DNA of 64,000 nucleotides from Massilia sp. W12 (GCF_037300705.1 NZ_CP147776.1:3596001-3660000), one strand, 5' to 3'; counted from the stretch's first letter, positions 17,107 through 27,203 are shown. The notes: a model not told the origin generated them from the letters alone. Numbers and translations: made by a program.

Positions 17107-19190
17107 TCGTCGGCGCGGCGGCGTTCAGCTTTGCGGCGGTCGCCGCGTTCGCCCACATCCAGATGGGCTTTTTCCAGCATCATTTTTTCAATCGCCATGC
17201 CGGTGACCGGGGGCGAAAATAAATAGCCCTGCATCTGGTCACAGCCGGTATCGCGTAAAAAGCGCAGCTGCGCTTCATTTTCCACCCCTTCCGCCACCAC
17301 TTTTTGCTTAAGCTGCTTGGCCATGCTGATGATGGTGGCGGCAATCGCGCAATCATTCGCATCGTCTGGAATGCCGGTGGTGAAGGAGCGGTCGATTTTC
17401 AGACAGGCGATTGGAAAACGCTTTAAGCAAGACAGGCTGGAAAAACCGGTGCCGAAATCATCCAGCGCCAGCGTGACGCCGAGCGCTTTGATGCGATCCA
17501 TGATGCTGATCACCTGATCCACGTTTTGCATCAGCGTGCTTTCGGTGATTTCCAACTCCAGCCATTGCGGGCCGATGCCATGTTCCTGCAAAGCCTGTTC
17601 AACCCGGTTTGGCAATTGCGGCGAGAATTCGCGCGCCGAGACATTCACCGCAATCCGCTGCGCCGGCAAGCCCATTTCCTGCCAGGCGCGCGCTTGCATG
17701 CAGGCTTGCTGCAAGACCCAGGCCCCGATCGTGACAATCAAGCCGGTTTCCTCGGCCAGAGAAATGAATTCGCCCGGCGGCACCAGACCGCGCTCGGGAT
17801 GCAACCAGCGCACCAGCGCTTCCATGCCGACGATATTGCCGCTGAATAAATCGATTTTCGGCTGATAAAACACCACCAGCTGATTCAAGGCCAGGGCGCG
17901 CCGCAAACCGTTTTCCAGTTGCAAACGCTCCAACATGTTTTGATTCATGTCCTGGCAGTAAAAGGCATAGCCGGCTTCCTGCACGCCGTGTTCGTGCGCA
18001 TGCCGTTTGGCGCGGTACATCGCCATATCAGCCAGCCGCAACAGGTTGTCGCTGTCATTGCCGTCTTGCGGAAAAATGCTGATGCCGATGCTGACATCAA
18101 CCAGCAATTCATGGCTGTCGATATGGATAGGTTCGGCCAGGGCGTGCTGCAATTTCTGCGCCACCACGGCGGCGAAATAATGCTGCTCCAAGCCCTTGAG
18201 CACCACCACGAATTCATCGCCGCCTAAGCGCGCCACAATATCCTCTTCGCGCAAAGCCTGACGGAAGCGCTGCGAGACGGCCTGCAATAAGCGGTCGCCC
18301 ACCGCATGGCCCAAGGTGTCATTGATGGGTTTGAAGCGGTTCAAGTCAAGAAACAGCAAGGCCACCTGGGTCTGATCGCGCCGCCCTTCGGCCAATGCCT
18401 GACTCAACAGCTTGGAGAGCATGGTGCGGTTGGGCAGATTGGTCAGGGCGTCGTAATACGCCAGATGATGAATCCGCTCTGCCGCCTGTTTGCGCTCGGT
18501 GATATCGGTCAAAAAGCCGATCAGGCCGACCGGCTCGCCGCTTTGGTCAGAAAGCGGCGATAAAGACAGGCTGACCCAGAACACTTCGCCCGATTTTTTG
18601 CGCCGCCGCACTTCCATCTCACTGCCGCCGGCATCCATGAAAGCATCGGCAAAATGCTGGTCTTCATCGTCGTATAAAAACAGAATATTGCGCCCGATCG
18701 CCTCTTCACTGCTGTAGCCGAACATTTTTTCGGCCCCTTTGTTCCAGCTGGTGATAAAGCCCATCATGTCCATGGTGATCACGGATTCCTGGATCTGGTC
18801 CAGAATTTGCGATTGACGCAAGAGTTCCGCTTCGATCTGCCCCAGGTTCGAGCCTATGCTCTTCCACTGGCTGCGCGCGCTGAATAATTGCCCGGTCAGA
18901 TGGGCCAGCGCTTCCAGGCTTTGCAAATGCCCGGCCTGCAGATTGCCGGGCAAGGCGTACATCCAATAGCGCCCCATGGTTTGCCCGCCGACGCACACAT
19001 CCGCACAATGCATTTCTTCTTCATAGGTCAAGGTGTGCAGCTGGGCGCGGCCGAGATAGCCGGCGTTGCCGGTTTCCAGCACACGTTGCGCCACCAGACT
19101 TAAGGCGACTTGCAATTCTTCGCCGTCCAGACGCATCACCAGCTCACATAAATCTGCGCTGACGACCAGGGGAGTGGCTTCGCAACGCAT
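17103..19190 (-). CDS. PAS-GGDEF-EAL cyclic-di-GMP enzyme
   Basis: This protein of about 695 residues has an unassigned N-terminal domain (1-125), then a PAS domain (SVITMDMMGFITSWNKGAEKMFGYSS) with its PAC end (GFLTDITERKQ). A diguanylate cyclase domain follows with intact GGDEF and then a phosphodiesterase domain with EALVRW, DDFGTGFSSL and VAEGVENE. Both active sites look complete, so it may make or destroy c-di-GMP. There is no membrane segment, so it is likely cytoplasmic. ATG 19190 follows GAGG and lies 7 nt after the upstream HDOD gene's stop, making a two-gene operon. Its stop overlaps the kptA stop (convergent, TTAG). Confidence 0.92.
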   Translation of the reverse strand: MRCEATPLVVSADLCELVMRLDGEELQVALSLVAQRVLETGNAGYLGRAQLHTLTYEEEMHCADVCVGGQTMGRYWMYALPGNLQAGHLQSLEALAHLTGQLFSARSQWKSIGSNLGQIEAELLRQSQILDQIQESVITMDMMGFITSWNKGAEKMFGYSSEEAIGRNILFLYDDEDQHFADAFMDAGGSEMEVRRRKKSGEVFWVSLSLSPLSDQSGEPVGLIGFLTDITERKQAAERIHHLAYYDALTNLPNRTMLSKLLSQALAEGRRDQTQVALLFLDLNRFKPINDTLGHAVGDRLLQAVSQRFRQALREEDIVARLGGDEFVVVLKGLEQHYFAAVVAQKLQHALAEPIHIDSHELLVDVSIGISIFPQDGNDSDNLLRLADMAMYRAKRHAHEHGVQEAGYAFYCQDMNQNMLERLQLENGLRRALALNQLVVFYQPKIDLFSGNIVGMEALVRWLHPERGLVPPGEFISLAEETGLIVTIGAWVLQQACMQARAWQEMGLPAQRIAVNVSAREFSPQLPNRVEQALQEHGIGPQWLELEITESTLMQNVDQVISIMDRIKALGVTLALDDFGTGFSSLSCLKRFPIACLKIDRSFTTGIPDDANDCAIAATIISMAKQLKQKVVAEGVENEAQLRFLRDTGCDQMQGYLFSPPVTGMAIEKMMLEKAHLDVGERGDRRKAERRRADD

Positions 19191-19197
19191 CGCGCCC

Positions 19198-20370
19198 TCA
19201 CGCTTCACGTATCACAACACTGGCCCAGCGCCAGGCTTGTCCCATCGCCTGCCACCATTCAGCCGGACTGATATCGCCGCTATCGGGCAGGCTGCGGCCA
19301 CGGCTGGCGGCGTCCACCAGATCCAGCAAGCGGCCCAATTCTCCGCCCTGGCGCAAAATCGCCTGCACCACCTGCTCATCCAGTTTCAGGGTGGCGATGA
19401 CTTCATCCAAAGCGCCCTCCAGCGCCATGGGCAAGAGGGAAAACATGCCGCTCATAAAGGCTTTTTCACACATTGCCGCATCGCCGCCGCTGGCGCGGCA
19501 TAGCCCTTCCATCAAACTGGCGCGCAAGGCGGCCAAGGGCAAGAGCGGATTCGCGGCCCCGCTTTCATCGCTGCGCGCATACAGCAATAATTGCAACCAG
19601 CGCTGTAACTGGCGGCGCCCCAGCACATTGATGGCCTGGGTGAAACTGGTGATCGGGGTGGCGGGGGCGAAAGCGGCGGAATTCACCAGCTTGAGTAAAT
19701 GAAAAGACAGGCCGAGATCCTGTTTCAACAGCACTTCCAACTCGCGCGCCTCGGCGTCGCGCGCCACCAGGGCCAGCAGTTTCAATAAGCGGCTGCGCGA
19801 AGTGGCCTCCATTTTGATGCCGCCGGGTTGCAAGGCGTAGTCGCCGCACAACCAGGAAAAGCCGGCCGCCTTGCATTCCAGCATTTGCGCATTGCTGTCA
19901 ACCCGGCTGGCCAGATGAGCGCCGCGCATCTGGCTCATGGTGTCGCGCGCCAGCGCGATCTGGCCGATGCTCATATCAAACATCATGGCCTCAATCTGCG
20001 GCGCAATCTTAAACCCGGGCGGCAGACAGCCGGCCACCACAAATCGCGCGCCGGCCGATTGCAAAGAGCGCAATTGCGGCTCCAGACTGGGCACGCCGCA
20101 GCGCGAAGCCGGCAGCGCCAGAATCAAACGGCCATGCGGCAGTTTATCGACTTCAATACTGTTCCAGGAAAAAGGATCGGGACAAGGCAGGATCAGGCTC
20201 AAACTGCCCAAGGCGTCAAACAAACCATTATCGCCCGCCAGCAAGGGGGCCAGTTGGCTGCCTGGAAAGCGCGCGGGCAGATGGCACCATGCGGCCACCC
20301 AATGCTGCTTCATATTCGCCACCGGCTGCAAACCGGCAATAGGCAGTGCATGAATACCAGGCTGATTCAT
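19198..20370 (-). CDS. HDOD-domain signalling protein
   Basis: This 390-residue protein has a C-terminal HDOD domain (about 185-380; SRLLKLLALVARDAEARELEVLLKQD, then LLKLVNSAAF and TQAINVLGRRQLQRWLQLLLYA). The N-terminal half has the outline of a degenerate EAL domain (LILALPASR, GARFVVAGCLPPGF) without catalytic residues. This is the layout of EAL-HDOD regulators that work through protein contacts. It is co-transcribed with the downstream PAS-GGDEF-EAL gene (7 nt between stop and start), so it probably tunes that c-di-GMP enzyme. Partner and output are unknown. Confidence 0.82.
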   Translation of the reverse strand: MNQPGIHALPIAGLQPVANMKQHWVAAWCHLPARFPGSQLAPLLAGDNGLFDALGSLSLILPCPDPFSWNSIEVDKLPHGRLILALPASRCGVPSLEPQLRSLQSAGARFVVAGCLPPGFKIAPQIEAMMFDMSIGQIALARDTMSQMRGAHLASRVDSNAQMLECKAAGFSWLCGDYALQPGGIKMEATSRSRLLKLLALVARDAEARELEVLLKQDLGLSFHLLKLVNSAAFAPATPITSFTQAINVLGRRQLQRWLQLLLYARSDESGAANPLLPLAALRASLMEGLCRASGGDAAMCEKAFMSGMFSLLPMALEGALDEVIATLKLDEQVVQAILRQGGELGRLLDLVDAASRGRSLPDSGDISPAEWWQAMGQAWRWASVVIREA

Positions 20371-20662
20371 CTTAGCATTTCCGATGATGCATTAATCTGT
20401 TGGCAAATCTTACAAGAGCACAGCCCCGACCGCCTCCGCCTCAAATACAAGGCATGGCGCGCCGCCATACAAACCGTCCCTGCTGCGTCATCATATCAAG
20501 CATTTCCTGGCTGAGCTTGTGCGAGCTGCGCGGCTTGTGCATTTTGTTGGAATTGATGCCGTTTTCGGCATGCCTGCGCGCAACGCATTTGCTTTTTATC
20601 ACTTCATCATGCACAGCAAATTGCTTGTTAGCAAGAAAAATTTGCCACGCCGGGCGTGGCGT
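20371..20662. other. Intergenic region between hemW and the HDOD gene
   Basis: This 292-bp stretch, more AT-rich than its surroundings, holds the hemW terminator at its right end and presumably the promoter of the HDOD operon at its left end. No RNA gene or conserved ORF was recognised in it. Confidence 0.5.
20631..20660 (-). terminator. Intrinsic terminator of hemW
   Basis: Read on the minus strand just after the hemW stop, the sequence forms GCCACG paired with CGTGGC around a short loop and then runs into AAATTTTTCTTG. Stem plus T-run and position make it a likely Rho-independent terminator for the rph-rdgB-hemW block. Confidence 0.75.
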
Positions 20663-21928
20663 TTATGCATCATGCAAAAACAACTGTTGTAAATCATTCA
20701 GGAAGCGCTTACCCAGGGGACTGGGCTTGATCCAGCGGTGATCGACTTCCAGCAAACCGCGCCGCTGCGCATCCTGCAGTGCAGCGTCAATCACAGAGAG
20801 CGGCAAGCCGGTGCGCTCGGCAAACAGATTCAGGGCAAACCCGTCTTCCAGGCGCAGCGCGTTCAACATGAATTCAAAGCCTAGTTCATCGCGCCCGACT
20901 TCGTGTTCCTGCTGCAGCGGCGCACCGGCCTGACATTGCGTGATCCAGGTTTGCGGCTGCTTGTAACGCATCTGGCGCACAATCCGGTGCGCAAAAGAAA
21001 GCTTGCTGTGGGCGCCGGGGCCAATTCCGAGGTAGTCGCCGAATTCCCAGTAATTGCGGTTATGCCGCGCCTGGCAATCGGGTCGCGCATAGGCCGACAC
21101 TTCATAATGCGCCAAGCCGGCGGCGGCGGTTTGCGCAAAAATCAGCTCTTGCATATCCGCGCTCAGATCATCATCCGGCAAATCGGGCGGAAATTTGGCA
21201 AACAGGGTGTTCGGCTCCAGCGTCAAATGATAATAAGACAGATGCGGCGGACGCCATGACAGGGCTTGCGCCAGATCTTCTTGCAATTCGGCCAGACTCT
21301 GCCCGGGCAGGGCGAACATCAGATCCAGATTGAAGTTATCAAAATGGCGGCTGGCGATTTCCAGCGCGGCGCGCGCCTGCTCACCGTCGTGAATGCGGCC
21401 CAGCGCGTGCAGCTTGGCCGAATCAAAACTTTGCACGCCGATGGAGAGACGGTTGACGCCAAGCTGGCGGAAAGCGGCGAATTTTTCCGCTTCAAACGTG
21501 CCCGGATTGGCTTCCATGGTGATTTCCACGTCCGGCGCCAGGGGCAAGAGGCTGCGCAAATCCGACATCAAGCGCTCCATGCCCGCCGCAGACAGCAGGC
21601 TGGGCGTGCCGCCGCCGATAAACACGCTGTGAATCGGGCGCCCCCAGATCAGGGGCAAGGCCAATTCCAAATCGCGCCGCAACGCCGCCAGATATTCCGC
21701 CTCCGGTATGCCGTTTTTCGCTTCATGTGAATTAAAGTCGCAATACGGACATTTCCGCACGCACCAGGGAAAATGCACATACAGCGAGAGCGGCGGCAGG
21801 CTGCGCAATTGCAAACTGCCCTGCTTTAACCAGGCTTGCGCGGCCTGCGCCGCGCCGGCGTGAGCGGCATCTGCCGGGGATGCTTGCGCGTCCGGCTTGG
21901 CCGCGCCTTCGGGAAGAATCGGAATCAT
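20663..21928 (-). CDS. hemW: HemW-type radical SAM protein
   Basis: This 421-residue protein contains the radical SAM cluster motif CVRKCPYCDFN (CxxxCxxC), the SAM site GGGTPSLL and the HemW-type middle region (GVNRLSIGVQSFD, NFNLDLMFALPGQ). HemW is a heme chaperone related to oxygen-independent coproporphyrinogen oxidase but generally without that activity. The ATG at 21928 overlaps the rdgB stop by four bases, so translation is coupled; the first ~40 residues are alanine-rich and poorly conserved. Gene order rph-rdgB-hemW is the common one in betaproteobacteria. Confidence 0.92.
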   Translation of the reverse strand: MIPILPEGAAKPDAQASPADAAHAGAAQAAQAWLKQGSLQLRSLPPLSLYVHFPWCVRKCPYCDFNSHEAKNGIPEAEYLAALRRDLELALPLIWGRPIHSVFIGGGTPSLLSAAGMERLMSDLRSLLPLAPDVEITMEANPGTFEAEKFAAFRQLGVNRLSIGVQSFDSAKLHALGRIHDGEQARAALEIASRHFDNFNLDLMFALPGQSLAELQEDLAQALSWRPPHLSYYHLTLEPNTLFAKFPPDLPDDDLSADMQELIFAQTAAAGLAHYEVSAYARPDCQARHNRNYWEFGDYLGIGPGAHSKLSFAHRIVRQMRYKQPQTWITQCQAGAPLQQEHEVGRDELGFEFMLNALRLEDGFALNLFAERTGLPLSVIDAALQDAQRRGLLEVDHRWIKPSPLGKRFLNDLQQLFLHDA

Positions 21929-22515
21929 GCGTCTTGCAAACGGGCCGCCAGCGCGCGCATGGCCTGGCCACGGTGGGAAAGTTGATTTTTACGCGCTGCA
22001 TCCAATTCCGCAACGCTGCAGCCAAGCTCAGGCAGCCAAAAATACGGATCGTAACCAAACCCGCCTTCACCGCGTGCGATATCGACGATTTCGCCATGCC
22101 AGACGCCATCCGCAACCAGGGGCTGCGGATCATCGGCATGGCGCACAAACACCAGCACGCAGTAGTAATACGCGCGCCGCTCGGTATGGCCCTGCAGCGC
22201 CTGACACAGCTTGCGATTATTCGCGGCGTCGGATTTCGGTTCGCCGGCATAGCGCGCCGAATGCACGCCGGGGGCGCCGCCCAAAGCCGGCACACAAATG
22301 CCGGAATCGTCCGCCAACGCCGCATGGCCGGACAGGCGTGCGGCATGGCGCGCTTTGGCCAGGGCGTTTTCCAAAAAAGTGCCAAACGGCTCTTCGGCGG
22401 CGGGAATCGCAAATTCTTTTTGCGGCTTGACGAGAAAACCCAGCGGGGCCAACAGGCTGTCAAATTCGCGCAGCTTGCCGGCATTGTCTGAGGCCAGCAC
22501 CAGAATCTGACTCAT
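21925..22515 (-). CDS. rdgB: dITP/XTP pyrophosphatase RdgB (Ham1)
   Basis: This 196-residue protein removes non-canonical purine nucleotides (dITP, XTP). Family motifs are LASDNAGKLREF (substrate/metal site), FLENALAKARHAA, ALADDSGICVPAL, GFGYDPYF and LSHRGQAM. The ATG at 22515 lies two bases after the rph stop, and the 3' end overlaps hemW by four bases. Confidence 0.96.
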   Translation of the reverse strand: MSQILVLASDNAGKLREFDSLLAPLGFLVKPQKEFAIPAAEEPFGTFLENALAKARHAARLSGHAALADDSGICVPALGGAPGVHSARYAGEPKSDAANNRKLCQALQGHTERRAYYYCVLVFVRHADDPQPLVADGVWHGEIVDIARGEGGFGYDPYFWLPELGCSVAELDAARKNQLSHRGQAMRALAARLQDA

Positions 22516-22517
22516 GC

Positions 22518-23252
22518 TCACTCCGCCAAACCGAGCGCCTGTTTTTGCAGCGCGCATAATTCGCGGATGCCGGCCTCGGCCAAATCCATTAATTGGTTCA
22601 TCACCGCGCGGTCAAACACCGCGCCTTCAGCCGTACCCTGCAATTCGACATAGTGGCCGGCGTCTGTCATCACCACATTCATATCGGTGTCGCAATCCGA
22701 GTCTTCCGGGTAATCCAAGTCCAGCACCGGCACGCCCTGAAACACGCCGACAGAAACCGCCGCGACAAAGGCTTTGAGCGGAATCGCCGGAATCAAGTCG
22801 CGCGCCTTGAGGGTGGCGAAGGCGTCATATGCAGCCACCATGGCCCCGGTGATAGAGGCGGTGCGGGTGCCGCCGTCGGCCTGGATCACATCGCAATCCA
22901 GATGCAGGGTGCGCTCGCCAAAACTGTTCAAATCAAAGGCGGCGCGCAAGGAGCGCCCGATCAGGCGCTGAATTTCCTGGGTGCGCCCGCTTTGCTTGCC
23001 GCGCGCGGCTTCGCGATCCATGCGGCTGTGAGTTGAGCGCGGCAGCATGCCGTATTCGGCAGTCAACCAGCCCTGCCCTTTGCCTTTTAAAAAACCGGGC
23101 ACTTTTTCTTCCACGCTGGCGGTGCAGATCACTTTGGTGTCGCCGAATTCGACTAACACCGAACCTTCAGCGTGACGGGTGTATTGACGGGTCAGACGCA
23201 CCGCGCGCATTTGCTGCGGGCTGCGTCCGCTGGGACGGCAAAAAGCATTCAT
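22518..23252 (-). CDS. rph: Ribonuclease PH
   Basis: This 244-residue phosphate-dependent 3'-5' exoribonuclease trims tRNA precursors. Signature segments are [47 protein letters not shown] and the closing [20 protein letters not shown] with acidic metal residues. It has full family length, unlike the truncated copy in E. coli K-12. Its start overlaps the PP2C stop by one base, so it belongs to the same minus-strand operon. Confidence 0.96.
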   Translation of the reverse strand: MNAFCRPSGRSPQQMRAVRLTRQYTRHAEGSVLVEFGDTKVICTASVEEKVPGFLKGKGQGWLTAEYGMLPRSTHSRMDREAARGKQSGRTQEIQRLIGRSLRAAFDLNSFGERTLHLDCDVIQADGGTRTASITGAMVAAYDAFATLKARDLIPAIPLKAFVAAVSVGVFQGVPVLDLDYPEDSDCDTDMNVVMTDAGHYVELQGTAEGAVFDRAVMNQLMDLAEAGIRELCALQKQALGLAE

Positions 23253-24196
23253 CAGTTTGAATTCCTGGAGGTGATTTGGGATGATTTTTGAATCGCGCCG
23301 CGAATTTCCTCGATCGCCTTTTCAATTTCATCATCATTAAACAGATCATCTTCCGCCGCATGCTGGGCGATATTGTCCTGCGGGGCCTGGATCGTGGTCG
23401 AAACCGCGCCCACCGGCAAGGTATGGGTGGAAATGCTGGTGATGTCTTCCAGCTCCTTGCTGCCCTGCCACATCACGGCCAGCGCGGTGGCGTTGTCGCT
23501 GTTTTTACCGGCGATGCCGACCGCGCTCTTGAGCAGATCGGGCACAGCGCGCATCACGGTGTTGCCGGCAAAACGCTGCGCCAGCACATGGTCCGGCAAA
23601 ACCGACCACAGGCCATCCGAGCACAGCAAGAGGATGTCGCCGGCCATCAGACTGGCGCGGCGGGAAATTTCGACAATCGGCAGATTCGGCGCACCGATGC
23701 AATTGAATAATTTATTCCGGTCCGGATGGGTGGCGCGCTCGGAAGGATCGACCTTGCCTTGCGCAATCAGGGTTTCCAGGCGCGAATGGTCGCGCGTGCG
23801 CGCCAGAATCTGGCCATTGCGCATCCAATACAGCCGCGAATCGCCGCAATGCGCCCAAATCGCCGTATTGTGCTGCACCAGACAGCCGACAATGGTGGTG
23901 CGCGGCGTCTCCGGCAAATTATTGATCGCGCGGTAACGGTGGATTTCCCGGTGCGCCGCTAAAAACGCATCTTCCAGGAAGCGCTCCGGTTTTTTGACAT
24001 AAGGCGTGGCCTGCTGTTGAAACAGGGTGGCGATGGTTTGCATGGCGATGGTAGCCGCCATTTCACCGCGCAAATGCCCGCCCATGCCATCGCACAGCAG
24101 GAGCAACAGCGCATCGCGCGTGAAGCTGTAACCCATGCGATCCTGGTTGATTTTGCGCCCGCCGATCAGGCTTTCTTGATATACGGAAAATTGCAT
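23252..24196 (-). CDS. PP2C-family Ser/Thr protein phosphatase
   Basis: This protein of about 314 residues is a metal-dependent PP2C phosphatase. Motifs in order are [26 protein letters not shown] (metal Asp and GG), [34 protein letters not shown] and [11 protein letters not shown] ~60-residue acidic tail follows. The ATG at 24196 is chosen; a GTG at 24205 is possible. It sits directly downstream of a Ser/Thr kinase, probably its opposing partner, and both precede rph. Target proteins cannot be deduced. Confidence 0.92.
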   Translation of the reverse strand: MQFSVYQESLIGGRKINQDRMGYSFTRDALLLLLCDGMGGHLRGEMAATIAMQTIATLFQQQATPYVKKPERFLEDAFLAAHREIHRYRAINNLPETPRTTIVGCLVQHNTAIWAHCGDSRLYWMRNGQILARTRDHSRLETLIAQGKVDPSERATHPDRNKLFNCIGAPNLPIVEISRRASLMAGDILLLCSDGLWSVLPDHVLAQRFAGNTVMRAVPDLLKSAVGIAGKNSDNATALAVMWQGSKELEDITSISTHTLPVGAVSTTIQAPQDNIAQHAAEDDLFNDDEIEKAIEEIRGAIQKSSQITSRNSN

Positions 24197-24285
24197 GCCG
24201 CTCACTCTATTCTGTTGCGTCAGACCGGGGCCGTTTCAGGCGCCAAACCGGCTCGCTTTGGCAATGATACGCGATTGCGCAAAAC

Positions 24286-25305
24286 TCATTGCGTATGCTC
24301 TTGTATCGTGGTGCCGCGCGCCTTGTCGCGCCGCCTCAAGCTGCCCAATAAGCCTTTGATCTTGCGCGTGATTTTTTGTCCCAATGACTGCTGTTGCTCC
24401 TGCTCGGCTTGCGGCGGGGTGTATTGCAGCAAGACTTTTTGCATCTCAAACAGGCTTTGCGGGCGTTGCAAAGGATCAATCATCAAAGCCCAGCGCACCA
24501 GATTGATCAACTCCGGCGTATATAAACCGTTCAGCTTTTCATAGTAGGCGTCCATCTTATCGCCGTTTTTACGCTGATCCGAGGCTTGCGGCGGCGCCCC
24601 GCTCATACAGGCGAACATGGTGGCGCCGACGCTGTAAATATCCGACCAGGGGCCTAATTGGGAGTTTTTGACATACAGCTCCGGCGGCGCAAAGCCCGGC
24701 GTGTACATCGGATAGAGTTTGGGCACATCCGCCTTCAAGGTTTGGCGCGCCGCGCCGAAGTCGAGCAGAATCGGCGTGCCATCCACCCGCAAATAAATAT
24801 TGGCCGGCTTCAAATCCAGATGCAAAAGCTTGTTGGCGTGCACCTCGCGCAAGCCATTGATGACCTGATTAAAGACTTTACGGATGAATTTTTCCGACAG
24901 GATGGGCTGCATGCCCTTGTCGCGCTGGCGCAAAATATGGTCTTGCAGCGAGCGCCCGGACTCATACGCCATCACCATATACACCGTGTCATTGGCGCGG
25001 AAGAAGTTCACCACCGACACCACATTCGGATGCGAGATGCGGGCCAGGGCGCGCCCTTCTTCAAAAAAGCATTTCAGGCCGATGCGGAAAATCGGCAGAT
25101 TGCCCGGTGCAATCGCCGGGGTCAGCTCGCCTTCACGCCGCAGCGCCAGCGAACTGGGCAGGTATTCCTTGATGGCGACCGCGTTACCCTCAGCGTCATA
25201 CGCCAGATACACGATACTGAACCCGCCGGACGCAATCTTCTTTACAATGCGGTATCCGGCGATTTCCAGTCCATCTGGCAGGGGGGCGTTATTTTGTGCA
25301 GCCAT
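24286..25305 (-). CDS. Hanks-type Ser/Thr protein kinase
   Basis: This 339-residue eukaryote-like kinase has the glycine loop IASGGFSIVYLA, the ATP Lys in AVAIKEYL, catalytic loop LLHLDLKPANIYL, DFGAARQ and the APE-equivalent GFAPPELY. It has no membrane helix or extracellular sensor domain, so it should be cytoplasmic. A basic tail (RKIKGLLGSLRRRDKAR) follows the kinase fold. It is divergent from yicC and 89 bp upstream of the PP2C gene. This kinase/phosphatase pair next to yicC is a recurrent betaproteobacterial arrangement (from memory). Confidence 0.93.
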   Translation of the reverse strand: MAAQNNAPLPDGLEIAGYRIVKKIASGGFSIVYLAYDAEGNAVAIKEYLPSSLALRREGELTPAIAPGNLPIFRIGLKCFFEEGRALARISHPNVVSVVNFFRANDTVYMVMAYESGRSLQDHILRQRDKGMQPILSEKFIRKVFNQVINGLREVHANKLLHLDLKPANIYLRVDGTPILLDFGAARQTLKADVPKLYPMYTPGFAPPELYVKNSQLGPWSDIYSVGATMFACMSGAPPQASDQRKNGDKMDAYYEKLNGLYTPELINLVRWALMIDPLQRPQSLFEMQKVLLQYTPPQAEQEQQQSLGQKITRKIKGLLGSLRRRDKARGTTIQEHTQ

Positions 25306-25430
25306 AATGTTCAGAGCGTGTTTTTACCGGATTGTGTGGATAATTCCATCTTTTGTAAAGAAGGGCCTGGAAAAAAAGCCGGCGTCAGCCATCAGCTTAC
25401 TCCTTTCGGGCCTATAACGCGGAGGCAAAT

Positions 25431-26330
25431 TTGAGCGTGCACAGCATGACCGGCTATGCGGTCGCCACCAGCGAAAGCGCGTGTGGCACTTTGACGATTG
25501 AAATCAAGAGCGTGAATTCACGTTTTCTCGATTTACAGTTTCGCATCAACGATGATTTGCGCTCTTTGGAACCGCTCTTGCGCGAAGCCCTGATGGCGCG
25601 CGCCACGCGTGGCAAGGTGGAATGCCGGGTCAGCTTTGGCCGCAAAGCGGCGCAAGGCCAAAGCCTGGCGCTGAATCATGAATTACTCAATCAATTGCGC
25701 GGCATGCAAGATCAGGTACGCAGCAACTTCCCCGACGCGCGCTTAATGTCCATGGGCGAATTGCTGCGCTGGCCGGGCGTGCTGGAAGAAGCCCAGTTGT
25801 CGCAGGAAAGTCTGCAACAGGATGTGATGCAGGCAATGCAAAGCGCGCTCACCACCTTTGTCGAAAGCCGCGCACGCGAAGGCGCAGCCCTGGTCGCCAT
25901 GTTGTGCAGCAGGATCGATGCGATGGAAGAAATTGTCGCCCGCATCAGCCCGCTGGTACCGCAGATCGTCGCCCAATTTCAGCAAAAAGCCACCGAACGC
26001 ATGCATGAAGCGCTCGGCCTGGCCGGCGATGGCCCGGCTTTATCGCGCCAGGAAGTGCTGGAACGCATCCGCCAGGAAGTGACGCTGTATGGCATCCGCA
26101 TCGACATCGCCGAAGAACTCTCGCGCCTCACCGCGCACCTGGCGGAAACCCGCGCTATCCTGAAAAAAGGCGGTCAGGTCGGCAAACGCCTGGACTTCAT
26201 GATGCAAGAGTTAAACCGCGAAGCCAATACCCTGGGTTCCAAAGCCGCCGCCAAGGAATTGGCCGACGCCTCGATGGAGCTCAAACTCTTGATCGAACAA
26301 ATGCGCGAACAAGTACAGAATCTGGAATAA
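25431..26330 (+). CDS. yicC: YicC-family endoribonuclease
   Basis: This 299-residue protein is collinear with YicC: N-terminal [28 protein letters not shown], and C-terminal [17 protein letters not shown] and [22 protein letters not shown]. YicC is an endoribonuclease linked to small-RNA turnover and stationary-phase survival. The start is a TTG at 25431 with GGAGG five bases upstream; the GTG at 25437 is further away. It begins the yicC-gmk-rpoZ-spoT run. Confidence 0.94.
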   Translation: MSVHSMTGYAVATSESACGTLTIEIKSVNSRFLDLQFRINDDLRSLEPLLREALMARATRGKVECRVSFGRKAAQGQSLALNHELLNQLRGMQDQVRSNFPDARLMSMGELLRWPGVLEEAQLSQESLQQDVMQAMQSALTTFVESRAREGAALVAMLCSRIDAMEEIVARISPLVPQIVAQFQQKATERMHEALGLAGDGPALSRQEVLERIRQEVTLYGIRIDIAEELSRLTAHLAETRAILKKGGQVGKRLDFMMQELNREANTLGSKAAAKELADASMELKLLIEQMREQVQNLE

Positions 26331-26343
26331 GCAAGGAAAACCC

Positions 26344-26982
26344 ATGAGCCAAGAACAACATTTCAGCGGCTGCCTGTTCATCGTCGCCGCCCCTTCCGGC
26401 GCCGGCAAATCGACCCTGGTGAATGCCCTGCTCAAAGAAGAGCCTGGCATCAAACTCTCCATCTCCTTCACCACGCGCGCGCCGCGCCCGGGCGAAGAAA
26501 ACGGGCGCGAATACCATTTCGCCTCGGTGGAAGATTTTCTGGCGCGCAAAGCGCATGGCGAATTTATCGAATCCGCTGAAGTGCATGGTAATTACTACGG
26601 CACTTCGCGCCTGTTGATCGAAGATGAAATCCGCAAAGGCGCTGATGTGCTGCTGGAAATCGACTGGCAAGGCGCGCGTCAGGTCATGAAACAATTCCCG
26701 CAGGCGATCAGCATTTTTATTTTGCCGCCCTCAATTGCCGCCCTGGAAGAACGCCTGAAAAAACGCGGCCAGGACGAACCGCATGTGATCACGCGCCGCC
26801 TCTTAGGCGCCGGCGGCGAAATGGCGCATGCGCCGGAATTTGAATACATCCTGATCAATGAACAATTTGACACCGCCCTGTCCGATTTGCGCGCCATCGT
26901 GCGCGCCGCACGCTGCCGCATGAAGCAGCAGGCGCGCCGCAACGCCGATCTGTTCACCCAGCTCGGCATCCACGACGACTGA
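26344..26982 (+). CDS. gmk: Guanylate kinase
   Basis: This 212-residue enzyme phosphorylates GMP to GDP. The P-loop APSGAGKST is at residues 16-24, followed by the GMP-binding region [19 protein letters not shown] and the Asp-containing [12 protein letters not shown]. It starts 13 bp after yicC. Its place between yicC and rpoZ links guanine-nucleotide supply with the (p)ppGpp gene downstream. Confidence 0.97.
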   Translation: MSQEQHFSGCLFIVAAPSGAGKSTLVNALLKEEPGIKLSISFTTRAPRPGEENGREYHFASVEDFLARKAHGEFIESAEVHGNYYGTSRLLIEDEIRKGADVLLEIDWQGARQVMKQFPQAISIFILPPSIAALEERLKKRGQDEPHVITRRLLGAGGEMAHAPEFEYILINEQFDTALSDLRAIVRAARCRMKQQARRNADLFTQLGIHDD

Positions 26983-27060
26983 GGCAGCCCGGCCGCCACA
27001 CAGTGCGCCACGCCGCTTGTTGCATTCTCACAAAAGGCGGGGCGTATGTGACATTTCCGT

Positions 27061-27066
27061 TATACT
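27061..27066 (+). promoter_or_regulatory. Candidate -10 box upstream of rpoZ
   Basis: TATACT lies 138 bp before the rpoZ start in the gmk-rpoZ gap. No convincing -35 box is seen at the right distance, so this is a candidate only. Confidence 0.3.
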
Positions 27067-27087
27067 ATTGATGTGTTGCAATGCGGC

Positions 27088-27110
27088 GAAAACATGTTAT
27101 GCATGTTTTC
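27088..27110 (+). promoter_or_regulatory. Hairpin in the rpoZ leader
   Basis: The perfect inverted repeat GAAAACATG / CATGTTTTC with a 5-base loop lies in the 221-bp gmk-rpoZ gap, downstream of the candidate -10 box. It could be an operator or a leader hairpin. The arm is followed by CTTG, not by a clean T-run. Confidence 0.45.
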
Positions 27111-27203
27111 CTTGTCGAAATTGTTATTTCATGGCAATCCGGCTCAGCTCAGCATTGCTGTTTGATTATTGTTTTTACGCTACATCCCCTTTTCGGAGTC
27201 ATC

